From positions 496,001 to 560,000 of the forward strand of contig JARGXX010000010.1 of assembly GCA_030374765.1 (NCBI GenBank): a stretch of 64,000 bases of DNA. The letters run 5' to 3'. This DNA is from Agarophyton chilense. Lineage: Eukaryota; Rhodophyta; Florideophyceae; Gracilariales; Gracilariaceae. This document shows positions 1-9,458 of the stretch, piece after piece. Positions within the stretch are counted from its first letter, which is position 1. The number at the start of each line of letters is the position of its first letter. The notes beneath the pieces were generated by a model. It was not told the origin of the DNA, made no database searches, and saw only the letters and a list, made by a program, of their open reading frames with translations. A program made the position numbers and the translations under genes.

Positions 1-35
1 GTGGTATCGGTATTAGAAATGGAAAGAACCATATT

Positions 36-1078
36 TGTAGAGCAACGCCCAGTCAGGGGATACTTGAAGATGCAACTCATAGAATGAGGATTGAACCCTC
101 CGAGGGTTATGATTATGATCCCCTCTAAGGTGTGCTGAGGTGGCACTGTTTTCTGGTTATATTTCGCCTATAAGGGAAAATTCGGATGGCCCATGGTTGG
201 ATTGGCCCCGTGACACACGTGGCTTAATTTTGGCACCGATTTTCGGATATTTGTAGAACGTTGGACTCTTGGGCCCTGACAGTTAGATCTCCACGTGTAT
301 GGCCCTGAGCAGGTGTGCACTACTGTAGAGTTTAGTTTGTGGGCCCTACTTAGGTATTTGAGATCTGACAGTCCGAAGCTCAGAGTAAATGGTAACTTTG
401 GGCCCTGACAGTTGGATCTCCACGTGTATGGCCCTGAGCAGGTGTGCACTACTGTAGAGTTTAGTTTGTGGGCCCTACTTAGGTATTTGAGATCTGACAG
501 TCCGAAGCTCAGAGTAAATGGTAACCAAGGTTGGTCTTCGATACCTTTAGAGGTTCTTCGTCGCCATCGTTTCGGCCTTACAACCCGGAACGGGCTCTGG
601 TTAGCAACGCCTGCGTAGGGACACGACTCCACTTGGAGAGTGCCCACGTTTGGGTTCCGTGCAACCACCCCCTTGGGACCGCTAAGACGACCTGCGTGCA
701 CGATACCCCGTGGGGGTTCTGCTTACTTGTTGCGTACTTTTTGTGTTTCCTTTCGAGGACAGGTTTTCGCACCTGTATTGGGTTTCTTTTGTTGTTTCGC
801 CCCCTTTTCTGGTTCTCGGGTCTGGTGCCTGTTAGTGCCCGACCCTCGCCCAGTTTTTCCTCTTCGCCGGATTTTCCCCCATTCTTTGGGATACCCATAC
901 CCATTCCCGATCCAACGGTTTCTACCCCTCACCTCCGTCGGTACTGCCGGAATCCCCGTGGAAGTTACACCCCACACTACGGGTGGAACGGAGGGCTCTG
1001 TCTCTGAGTCTGCCTCCCCCAGGGAGCAAGGCTTCGAACACCTTGAGAGCACTTCCCGTCGCCGGGTTTTGCTCCACA
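36..1078 (+). repeat. 5' LTR
   Basis: The repeat begins TG and ends CA. It matches 6129-7043 with about 20 single-base differences counted by eye, so the copy is not brand new. It is 128 bp longer than its partner because of an internal tandem duplication. A TATA-like CCTATAAGGG lies near 165-175. Reading frames inside it are not supported as genes. Confidence 0.92.
271..525 (+). repeat. Tandem duplication inside the 5' LTR
   Basis: A unit of about 126 bp starting GGGCCCTGACAGTT occurs at 271-396 and again at 400-525 (period 129, including a TTT spacer). The 3' LTR has one copy (from 6364). The second copy shares TTGGATCT with the 3' LTR, while the first has TTAGATCT. Confidence 0.9.
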
Positions 1079-1080
1079 AG

Positions 1081-1098
1081 TGGTCTCCCGACTTAGAA
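1081..1098 (+). other. Candidate tRNA primer-binding site
   Basis: The sequence two bases after the 5' LTR starts TGGTCTCCCGACTTAG. TGG is the complement of a tRNA 3' CCA end and the position is right for minus-strand priming. I could not assign the tRNA species; the remainder does not look like a standard T-arm complement, so an unusual or internal tRNA primer is possible. Confidence 0.5.
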
Positions 1099-1305
1099 TG
1101 CGTTCTCGGACGTTTGGGTTGGTCATCCACGTGTTGGAATATCTCTTGGAAGAGGAAGCACCGTCGTGAAGATTTGTTGTAGTGGTCCCCTTTGGAAAGG
1201 GTGGAATTGGTTTTTATTTTTGTTTTGTGTTACGTCATCCGTTCTCCGGGAATCTCGTGATCGAATTTCATTGTTACCCCAAATCCTCGGTGTCGTGTCT
1301 GCAGC

Positions 1306-3336
1306 ATGACGCTGCCTACCCGTGGTTCCAGGACTGGATCGAACCGTCAAGCGGATTCAGTGCCCCAGGCCCCGCCTAGGTCGAGGAGCTCAATTCCCGA
1401 AGGTCGGAACGATTCCGGTATCGATCTGGACACTCGGAGAGCACCCTCAGTGGTTTCAGGTCCTCGAGAGGTCGTGGCTGTGGGCCCAGCTCCAGTGGTG
1501 GAGACCCCCTCAGCAGCACCCCGAAGTCGGGCCGACCCTGAATTACAGCGCCTGGAGACTCGAATTGATATCGCCAACGCGGCTCACATCGAGCTCCTTC
1601 ACGAGGTTACTACCCTCCGCCTCAAGGTGGAGGACGCTCAGGTGCGGGGAGTCGCCGATGACCTTCGTACCCTGAGGAGGGATGTGAACTCCCTTTTGGA
1701 AAGCTTTGGTACCCCTGGGGTCTTTATCCAGGAGTACCGGAGCCTCGTGGAGGAACACGGCGTGCAAACGGAACGCTTCCGAGCTCGGCTGGACACCCTC
1801 GAGGCCATTATCCGTATGGACGGAGACACAGAAGCCTCGAAGGATAAACCCGACGTTTCGGAAGACGAAGAACACCGCTCCGCTAAACGGGACCGCCGCA
1901 AGTCCAAGAAGAGGGTTCACCTCCAAGAGGATTTATCGGATTCCGATCCCAATCCCTCGCCATCGAGTTCGTCCTCCAAATCTTCGGATAGTGAAGATGA
2001 ACGCCGGTCATCCCGGGCGACTCGGTCGAAGGCTACTTACACCTCTCAAGGGGCAATCCGTACCCGGAAGAAGGGTAGGAAACACCTTGGATTAAGGGAG
2101 CTGAAGCCGACGAATCCTCTCTATTGGAAGCTGCTATCGTACCGCTATTACCGGTTGGATAACCCTTCGGAAGATCGAACATCCCGCGGAACGAGTAAGG
2201 CCAAGGACTACATCAAAAGGCTGAGCATCACCCTACAGAAGAGGGAGTTCACAGGAACAGACCCAATTCTGGTGCTCGATTTCCTTGCGAGGTTCGTCCA
2301 GGAGGCTGACATCCTCGGTATGAGTGAAGCGCAAGCGTATCTTGCATTACCCTATTTCTTAAAGGGGATGGCTGAAGACCAGTTCAACTCCGTCCGTGGA
2401 TCATCCCGAGCCTCGGAAGGGGGAGTCACGTGCTGGCCCGAAGCGGTGCAGTACCTCTTGAGGTCATACGCTACTGGAAATGCGATTCAGAAAGCAATCC
2501 TTGCATTAAGGGATACGCGGCAGAGGCCGATGGAAACCGAAACGGTGTATTCAAATCGCTGGAATAAAGCGTTTCACCGATGCGGGAATGTATTCCCCGC
2601 ATACGAGAGATGCTCCATGTTTGTGGATGGTTTGGACCCCTCGATAAGGGCATTGGTTGCCCGACATCGGGAAGAGAAGCGCAAGCTGACCTACTTGGAA
2701 TTGGTTCAGTACGCCCAGGCTGAGGGGGATACTCTCCGTGCCCGGCAGAACCGAAAGAGTCGGCCGACAAGTGCACTCCTCGCCGATGGAGGTAACTCGT
2801 CTTTGTCACTCGCAGGAGGCCCTACCCCTGTGGGGGTCAATGATAACATTCACTTCATGGGAAGTAACCCCGAATCTATGGACACGTCTGAGTTGCCGTC
2901 GACATCCGCTCCGACTACGGATGAAGACCCTGCGCTCTATACCCACGGACGGAGGGTGCCAGCCGCATCGCTACCTGTTCCGAATACCGCTGCTCGGTTC
3001 TCTCGCCACGGATGGAGGGATACAGCACCACGTCGCGTGGATTCACGTCCACAACCGAACCCGGCAGAGCTGATTTGCTATTTGTGTTACCTCCGTGGTC
3101 ACAAAGCACCAGACTGCACATTTCCCCTGCGGGAGGGTTCACGAATTATCGCTCAGTACGAGGCTCTGACCCCTGAGGAGAAAGCTCGAGTCCCGAGTAG
3201 GTCCTATGAGGAACAAAGGATACTCCGAGCTCACCTTGCTGACAGGGATACAGAACTTGTACCCGCGAACGGGGAACAACCGGTCCCCTTCGAGGCAGCT
3301 GCACCGAATTCGGTGGGGTCCGCTTCGAAAAACTAA
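1306..3336 (+). CDS. Retrotransposon Gag polyprotein
   Basis: This 676-residue frame encodes the structural protein of the retroelement, which packages element RNA into cytoplasmic particles. The first 270 residues are charged and Ser-rich with a coiled-coil stretch near 80-110. A Retrotrans_gag-type helical region spans about 290-480. A single CCHC zinc knuckle follows, C591-x2-C594-x4-H599-x4-C604, the nucleic-acid-binding motif. The start is the first ATG after the LTR and candidate PBS. The frame ends at TAA 3334-3336, but the same frame then stays open to 3846, so the stop may be a nonsense mutation or a regulated stop. No pol frame follows. Confidence 0.88.
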   Translation: MTLPTRGSRTGSNRQADSVPQAPPRSRSSIPEGRNDSGIDLDTRRAPSVVSGPREVVAVGPAPVVETPSAAPRSRADPELQRLETRIDIANAAHIELLHEVTTLRLKVEDAQVRGVADDLRTLRRDVNSLLESFGTPGVFIQEYRSLVEEHGVQTERFRARLDTLEAIIRMDGDTEASKDKPDVSEDEEHRSAKRDRRKSKKRVHLQEDLSDSDPNPSPSSSSSKSSDSEDERRSSRATRSKATYTSQGAIRTRKKGRKHLGLRELKPTNPLYWKLLSYRYYRLDNPSEDRTSRGTSKAKDYIKRLSITLQKREFTGTDPILVLDFLARFVQEADILGMSEAQAYLALPYFLKGMAEDQFNSVRGSSRASEGGVTCWPEAVQYLLRSYATGNAIQKAILALRDTRQRPMETETVYSNRWNKAFHRCGNVFPAYERCSMFVDGLDPSIRALVARHREEKRKLTYLELVQYAQAEGDTLRARQNRKSRPTSALLADGGNSSLSLAGGPTPVGVNDNIHFMGSNPESMDTSELPSTSAPTTDEDPALYTHGRRVPAASLPVPNTAARFSRHGWRDTAPRRVDSRPQPNPAELICYLCYLRGHKAPDCTFPLREGSRIIAQYEALTPEEKARVPSRSYEEQRILRAHLADRDTELVPANGEQPVPFEAAAPNSVGSASKN

Positions 3337-3846
3337 ACTTCGGATACTCCCGAACCTGGGCCCGCTCCCTCAAGGGCCCAGTCAACGAACTCTTACAGAG
3401 TTACTCCCCCACCGGAGGTAATCAAGACTCCTGGCTCTCCGCCTAAGGAGGGGGAGGAGGACTTAGTTCCTTCGCAGGACGATGTTTCGGCGTCAGCCAG
3501 TCGCCCTAACAGGGAACCTAGTTCTCACAGTGATACGGCGAGCCCGACCGAGCCGGCGACAGAGAAGTCACAACCCCAGCATATGGGTAGCGACATCACC
3601 GCCGACCCAGCCGAGCACGACGTCAGAAAAGATGACGAAAACCCGCCTAGGGAGAGTCGTGTGGAGAACTCCGCACCCGGAACGCCTACAGAGCCGACGA
3701 TCACCCGCCGCCGCGGAAGAGACACTGAGGTGTCGCACACTCAAACCCCGCTTTCTCGGGAACGAGCTGTGTCAGCGGACCCGCACGGGGAAGATCTCGA
3801 CGACGAGGTTGACCAAATTTGGCTCTCCGTTATGGAATGGGAATAG
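3337..3846 (+). other. Open extension of the gag frame after its stop
   Basis: Directly after the gag TAA the same frame continues open for about 169 codons to TAG at 3844-3846. The product would be Pro/Glu/Ser-rich and hydrophilic, ending in IWLSVMEWE. No protease motif (DT/SG) is seen. Either gag was longer and has been truncated by a nonsense mutation, or the stop is read through. The in-frame continuity is seen in the sequence; which explanation holds is inference. Confidence 0.55.
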
Positions 3847-4020
3847 GAACTCCTATGGAGACACTGGAAGCCTCAGGAATGGGAAAGAAATGAGCGAGAC
3901 CCGTCGGGGACAGCTCAGGAGAGTGCTAGCGCGTGCCGAAAGCGCCACCTCACATCCGCTTACGGAGTGGCAACCGGCACCCGCGCATTTATGTGGCACA
4001 CGTCGAATGGCACCGAGCCA

Positions 4021-4165
4021 ATCAAAAGGCTCTGACGACCAACCGTCGCGCAACCCGCCTCACTGAGCAAATCAAAAGGCTCTGACGACCAACCGTCGCG
4101 CAACCCGCCTCACTGAGCAAATCAAAAGGCTCTGACGACCAACCGTCGCGCAAACCGCCTCCGTC
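4021..4165 (+). repeat. Three-copy 50-bp tandem repeat
   Basis: ATCAAAAGGCTCTGACGACC starts at 4021, 4071 and 4121, giving an exact 50-bp period. The third copy diverges at its end. It lies in the interior between gag and the chromodomain, where pol would be expected, so it may mark a rearranged deletion scar. 3847-4496 otherwise shows no recognisable coding sequence. Confidence 0.9.
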
Positions 4166-4496
4166 GCACGGCGCGTTGCACAAGAGCAACCTTCGTCCCC
4201 GTAGCTAGGGTTGACGTTGAAGTCTTACCCCCCTGAGATTGGAGACGCTACCGCGTCGCGGTTTCTCAACTGTCACGGAATTTAAGAAAACCGTTGTTAT
4301 CGGGAAGATCTTAGCTTTAAGAAGAACCCAAAACTGGGCCGTTTTGACTCCGTAGACGGAAGTTACAACGTAGCCCACAGGCCACTCGGCGCCGTTTGGA
4401 CGAAGTGCTGAGACCCGCTCGCAACACGGAAAAGAACCCACCGGCGTGTGTCTACACCTTTTGTTGACACCCTCAAGGGAACTAGAGCGTTCCAAG

Positions 4497-4736
4497 ATGG
4501 AAGAGAAGCCCGAACAGGGAAAAGTGTACCCGCAGGAATTCGGTATCGATCGCCTCGTGCGTCACATCTACACCCCCGAGGGAGAAGTTCGTTACCAAGT
4601 CCGATGGTACGGATTCTCGCCTGATGAGGATACAGTGGAACCCATTGAGCACCTTCCGAGGTCTATGGTTTTATCCTATCACCGACGCGCTCGGGTAACC
4701 TTGCCTCCAAATCTGGATCGTGCCCAAGTCGGGTAA
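4497..4736 (+). CDS. Chromodomain remnant of integrase
   Basis: This 79-residue frame contains a chromodomain fold signature at about residues 20-62: VRYQVRWYGF, then a DEDTVEPIEHL segment matching the usual W-x-G-(Y/F)…(N/D)TWEP…NL pattern. The third cage aromatic (W in TWEP) is V here. In chromoviruses the module sits at the integrase C-terminus and steers insertion to chromatin marks. Here it stands without an integrase, either as a remnant or as a separately translated tether. The frame is also open upstream to 4446 but without an earlier ATG. Confidence 0.75.
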   Translation: MEEKPEQGKVYPQEFGIDRLVRHIYTPEGEVRYQVRWYGFSPDEDTVEPIEHLPRSMVLSYHRRARVTLPPNLDRAQVG

Positions 4737-4889
4737 GCCACCACGGGAACTGGTGTGGATGCGACCTCGAAGTGAGGAAGATGTTGGACCTCTGAAGAGG
4801 AATTGAGGAGAGTATCCCGAAGAACACGTATTGAGAGGGAATGTCTACTGGCCCTCGGCCTAGCGCCGTTAACCGGGGAACACAGCACC

Positions 4890-5096
4890 GGTTATCGGGA
4901 CAGTTTATGATGAAAAAAAGAAAAAGAAGACCCACGAAGTGGAGAAGAAGATTAAGAAGAAGATTGGACCCTAGGAAGGGAAGAAGATGAAGACGAAGAT
5001 GAAGACGAAGATGAAAAAGATCCTAAGAAGGAAGAAGAAAAGAAGTAGAAGTTAAGATCCTAGGAAGGAAGAAGAAAAGAAGTTATGCAAATATCA
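4890..5096 (+). repeat. Purine-rich low-complexity tract
   Basis: About 200 bp of mostly A and G on the plus strand, with GAAGAAGAT, GAAGACGAAGAT and AGGAAGAAGAAAAGAAG repeats. CCTAGGAAGG recurs near 4970 and 5060. It separates the chromodomain frame from the antisense frame. It could act as an internal purine tract for plus-strand priming or be simple-sequence filler; the sequence alone does not decide. Confidence 0.7.
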
Positions 5097-5149
5097 GAAG
5101 TTTACTATTGTCGCCAAGCTATGGACTCTACAATTGCCCGAAGGCGGAA

Positions 5150-6086
5150 CTACGGAAAGCCCGAGGAGGGACCCGCCCCACCGTTGGGATTCTGACCCTG
5201 ATGGTACGCCGAGGCGAAAGCCAACATCTGGCTCACATCCGTCATACCCGGGGGAATCGGAATGCCTGCGTTCACGAGGCCTTGTCGCACACTATCCGCT
5301 TGCGGAATGGCAACCGGCGCCTGCGCAAGGGTGTTCACACCCCACCCGGGGGGAGCAGATGGACCGCCACCGGATGCATTCGCCGCCGCAGCTGAGGTCG
5401 TTCCCACTGGTTGGAAGGGTGCAGATGGCTCCACAGGGAGTACTCCACTAGGAGCTGGCACTTCGTTATCCAACGCTTGATCGTCCAGGTCTACTGGAGG
5501 CTCGTACTCGTAATCGTCGTTATAAATGAACCCCGTCGGGGGTCCCACCGGCATCGGTCGAGGCGAGTCAATCAGCGCCCGTGCTTGCGCCGCACTGATG
5601 CGAACACCTTCGAAGGGATTGTAATAGACCCAGTTACCGGAGCCCGGATCGTACCGGCCAGGAGACTTGTCTCGCGCGGATCCTTCCCCTGCGGGCTGAT
5701 TTGCCACTGGAACTCGATCCCATTGGGTGTTGTCGATCACGTCCAAGATTGGATACAGGTCCTGCACGTTGCTGGCCGAACCCAACGCTGGGACAAGGTC
5801 GATCTGACGCATGATGGTCCGTAGCATCGGAGAAATCTCCACCCTGCTGGGGAGCTTCGTTGTCCGCCGGCGCGGAGGCCGATGGCCCCGAGCGTGGGTT
5901 GATGACGTATGGGTTCATTCCCTTGAGAGGGCTGGTTGAGACCGCTGTTGCGAGAAGTTGCTTATCGCCGAAAGTCGGAGGAGTAGAAGAAAGTTGTACC
6001 GATGTGCCGGATTTGTGGCGATCTTCAGAAGTGGTTAGGGACCCCATTGGGAGAGAAGTATGTATAGTGATCGGAAAGCTAGACAC
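5150..6086 (-). pseudogene. Antisense frame in the element's 3' interior, frameshifted
   Basis: On the strand opposite to gag, two overlapping frames (6086-5634 and 5842-5150) read as one protein broken by a +1 shift near 5845. The first starts MSSFPITIHTSL. The second gives a Pro/Gly/Ala-rich, acidic protein of about 230 residues that includes GNWVYYNPFEG and PPTGFIYNDDYEYEPP. Composition is protein-like, but no domain is recognised. Antisense frames between the coding region and the 3' LTR are known in some plant LTR elements. It could also be an inverted piece of another element or a captured gene. Function unknown. Confidence 0.45.
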
Positions 6087-6114
6087 CCGCGGCTCGGAAT
6101 GTTCTTCCTCGTCT

Positions 6115-6128
6115 TAAGGAGGGGGAGA
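6115..6128 (+). other. Polypurine tract
   Basis: AAGGAGGGGGAGA lies immediately before the TG of the 3' LTR. This is the expected site for plus-strand priming by RNase H-resistant RNA and fixes the 3' LTR start. Confidence 0.85.
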
Positions 6129-7043
6129 TGTAGAGCAACGCCCAGTCAGGGGATACTTGAAGATGCAACTCATAGAATGAGGATTGAACCCTCCGAGGGT
6201 TATGATTATGATCCCCTCTAAGGTGTGCTGAGGTGGCACTGTTTTCTGGTTATATTTCGCCTATAAGGGAAAACTCGGATGGCCCATGGTTGGATTGGCC
6301 CCGTGATACACGTGGCTTAATTTTGGCACCGATTTTCGGATATTTGTAGAACGTTGGACTCTTGGGCCCTGACAGTTGGATCTCCACGTGTATGGCCCTG
6401 AGCAGGTGTGCACTACTGTAGAGTTTAGTTAGTGGGCCCTACTTAGGGAGATGAGATCTGACAGTCCGAAGCTCAGAGTAAATGGTAACCAAGGTTGGTC
6501 TTCGATACCTTTAGAGGTTCTTCGTCGCCATCGTTTCGGCCTTACAACCCGGAACGGGCTCTGGTTAGCAACGCCTGCGTAGGGACACGACTCCACTTGG
6601 AGAGTGCCCACGTTTGGGTACCGTGCAACCACCCCCTTGGGACCGCTCAGACGACCTGCGTGCACGATACCCCGTGGGGGTTCTGCTTACTTGTTGCGGG
6701 CTTTTTGTGATTCCTTTCGAGGACAGGTTTTCGCCCCTGTATTGGGTTTCTTGTGTTGTTTCGCCCCCTTTTCTGGTTTTCGGGTCAGGTGCCTGTTAGT
6801 GCCCGACCCTCGCCCCGTTTTTCCTCTTCGCCGGATTTTCCCCCATTCTTTGGGACACCCATACCCATTCCCGATCCAAAGGTTTCTACCCCTCACCTCC
6901 GTCGGTACTGCCGGAATCCCCCGTGGGAGTTACACCCCACACTACGGGTGGAACGGAGGGCTCTGTCTCTGAGTCTGCCTCCCCCAGGGAGCAAGGCTTC
7001 GAACACCTTGAGAGCACTTCCCGTCGCCGGGTTTTGCTCCACA
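6129..7043 (+). repeat. 3' LTR
   Basis: The 915-bp copy begins TGTAGAGC and ends GCTCCACA. It lacks the 126-bp duplication of the 5' LTR. It is followed by CGATGCAACG, which does not match the sequence before the 5' LTR. Confidence 0.92.
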
Positions 7044-7550
7044 CGATGCAACGGATAAAAGCAAGAAAAATTGAAGTGGAACTTGAAGTGGAACGTGAAA
7101 AACCGCATAACGGCCGTCATGGGGCGGAGGAGAGACCATAGGGGCTCATATGGGGCTGCAACAACCCGGACCCAAACGTGCCGTGTTTGAAAAAAAGAAC
7201 TGTAAATTTGGGTATAGGACCGGGTTCATATTATGCCATGCGTCAGAGCTACCGATAGAACGGTTTTGAAGTGGAAGATTTGGCACTGTGGGTTGCGAAA
7301 TGTGTAGAGCATCCCTGAAATGCTAAAACACAAAGATACGAACTGCCAGCAGCGTCTGCAATTTCTGCACCATTGCTGGCGCATAAAGCATTAATGGCGC
7401 TTTAGTGAAAAAAATCATAATTTTCATATTTGTAGTGGTTAACGTGCTCTTTTAAACGCTGCTAACAGCTATTAGAGTAACCTAAAAGCAAACAGTAGTA
7501 AATATAGAGTAGTAATGCGTTTCAGCTTCATTTGGGAGGTTGCAGATCTC

Positions 7551-7559
7551 TATAAAAGG
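7551..7559 (+). promoter_or_regulatory. TATA-box-like sequence
   Basis: TATAAAAGG within CTCTATAAAAGGGGCTG. It is a near-consensus TATA box 118 bp upstream of the ATG at 7677. Whether it drives that short frame or an old LTR is unknown. Confidence 0.4.
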
Positions 7560-8452
7560 GGCTGTACTGTCTCCGAGTTCTATTTCGAACGACTTTAATA
7601 AAAAATGACTCCCAAAAACATCATTTTTTGTTATTTTTAACCCTCCAACACTATTATTAAATAGGGGGTCTTCCGGATGAGGTCCAGTGAGGAAACTGCC
7701 GCTGGAAGAGCAACCATATTTATAATAAGAATACTAAAGGTGTTTTCCGCAAGACAGGGAACAGGTAAGGCGTTACTCGTTAGACGCTGCAACCGTTGTC
7801 AGCCAACTTTTCCGGTTGAAGTGCCTTCGGCGTGGAAGGGAGGCGGTATGTGTGTACCACTGGTGCAGGATATATCTAGAGTCTCTACAGAGGGAAAAGC
7901 CGGTTACGAGCGTAGAGTATTGATGTTGATTTGGGATCTATCACTGAATGTGACGCCTTCTCAGGTCGTGCCGCATAATCTTTCCTGCAAAAGTCCAGCT
8001 TCAAGGATAAAGTGAAAGCATATCTTTTTGTTAGTGTCTCTCCTCCGAAAGCCTTTTAAGGATTTTACACGCTTGAGTCTGCTTAACGCAGAAGTGGGAA
8101 GGATGTAGATATCAATACACATCAGGGGTGTCTAACAGCAACCCAGGAAGTCTGATTTCTAGCGTCTATTCGGCCAAGGCTCTCGAGGATCCTCGAACTG
8201 AATTGTAGAGTGCAACCATTGTTTTGCACCCAAAGAAGCCGTGTTTTATATTCTTATAATAGAAAGTAGAATGATAATCAGTCAAACATATATTCTATAT
8301 TATTTTGTTACTCAAGCTGTATTATTTCACATAGAATCAGTTACGTGAAACGCAGAACTATTTGAAAAGAAGACATAGAGTCTTTACTGCTCCGAGGGCA
8401 AGAAAGGAAAAAAATACTGTACAACTAATAATCAGCACAGCAATTTACAGTT

Positions 8453-8470
8453 TGACCTCATATGAGGTCA
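8453..8470. repeat. 18-bp perfect palindrome
   Basis: TGACCTCATATGAGGTCA is a perfect inverted repeat with no spacer, in non-coding sequence. It could bind a dimeric DNA-binding protein, or be chance. Confidence 0.7.
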
Positions 8471-8734
8471 GCCGTGGAATAGACACTAGTACGGGGGGTC
8501 TCTACACCGAAGGTAGACAAAAAAAATGGACGCGGACTGTCGTTTACGATGCTCAGCAACCTGTCCCAATTGGCCATCGTACTGTCCACTTTCAGTGTAG
8601 AATCGAAACATGCTACAGATGTAGGCAGCAGTTTTTGCTGGAGCACACGAGCGCAAACGGAAAGCCTTTGCGGCTTCCTATTGGCGTTCAAAAGTTGCCC
8701 CCACAAGAAAGGAAGAATCCTGGGTTGCTTTGTC

Positions 8735-9458
8735 ATGCAAATGAGCCCAATAGATATCTTTAAAACGTCTGAGAAGCAGACCAATATCCTCTCCCCCACT
8801 CCGACCCGAACAACTGCTCCTCTATTACCTCAGACTCGATTGATAAGCAGTATTGGTCAAGTATCACCTACAAAATCTAAACCATAATCACCAAAAACCA
8901 AGCCAGAAAGCCCCAGAAACGAGAATCAACACTACAATCACGAAAAAGCAGTGGTATTGCTTCAAACGATGAAAGCTTCTGGGTATGAAGACCACAAAAA
9001 GCAGAAAAACTTCTTAAAGAATTGTTTGAAGTTGCCACAGATCTCGAAAAGAAAAACACAGCATTTTCCGATCTCCTAAAGCGTGACAGAAAACGTTTTC
9101 GCGCATCAATCAGGAGTATTCGGCATGTATATAGCGAATTAATGAGCCCGGAAGGGATGGCAACGACCCTAATCTATATGAAAAGCCACATTTCTCCCAA
9201 ATATTTAACGACCTGGAGCATGATAAAGCACGACATAATGAACCAACCATGATTGAAAGTAAAACCGGTAGCACTGTAGTTCAGGAAACCCTGTCAAGCT
9301 CCCGAAAACAGAAAGAGCAATCTAGGAATGAGATTTTGGAGTCGTTCTTCAAGCGAGCTGAAGCCTTCCAAAATGGCTTGTTGCAAGAGCTTAAGAAAAG
9401 CAATGAAGAGAAGGCCAAGCGGATGAAAATCATGGAACGTCTCGTCGAAAAGCTCTAA
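8735..9458 (+). pseudogene. Decayed coiled-coil protein gene
   Basis: A protein-like plus-strand sequence can be followed only by changing frame. It runs from ATG 8735 (Pro/Thr-rich, KTSEKQTN), through an in-frame stop at 8885-8887, to a frame giving KAEKLLKELFEVATDLEKK and KRDRKRFRASIRSIRHVY. At 9249, where TGA overlaps ATG, it shifts to a third frame ending RNEILESFFKRAEAFQNGLL and EEKAKRMKIMERLVEKL at 9458. The C-terminus is a clear charged coiled coil. This layout recalls the C-terminal part of Myb/SANT-like transposon-associated proteins, but no family can be claimed. Unrecognised introns are an alternative to decay. Confidence 0.4.

Larger units (their letters stand above)
36..7043 (+). 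mobile_element. LTR retrotransposon, gag plus chromodomain, pol missing
   Basis: Two long direct repeats (36-1078 and 6129-7043) beginning TGTAGAGC and ending CCACA bound a 5-kb interior. The interior holds a gag reading frame with a CCHC knuckle, a small chromodomain frame, a purine tract directly before the 3' repeat, and a TGG start just after the 5' repeat. A chromodomain at the 3' end of the coding region is typical of Ty3/Gypsy chromoviruses, where it follows integrase. No protease, reverse transcriptase, RNase H or integrase can be recognised in any frame, so the copy is non-autonomous. The 5 bp outside each LTR (ATATT and CGATG) do not match, so no target-site duplication is visible. 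Recombination between elements or later change at one end could explain that. Confidence 0.9.
7044..8734. other. Gene-poor A/T-rich flank of the retroelement
   Basis: No gene is supported. A good TATA box (TATAAAAGG, 7551-7559) lies about 120 bp before a 112-codon plus-strand frame (7677-8015) that matches no family I know. Poly-A/T runs occur at 7590-7640 and strongly A/T-rich sequence at 8240-8340. The TATA and short frame could be the edge of another decayed element. Confidence 0.5.

Noticed and set aside
168-1182. Several long frames on both strands inside the LTRs
   Set aside because: They recur in both LTRs because the LTRs are repeats, overlap each other in many frames and match no protein family.
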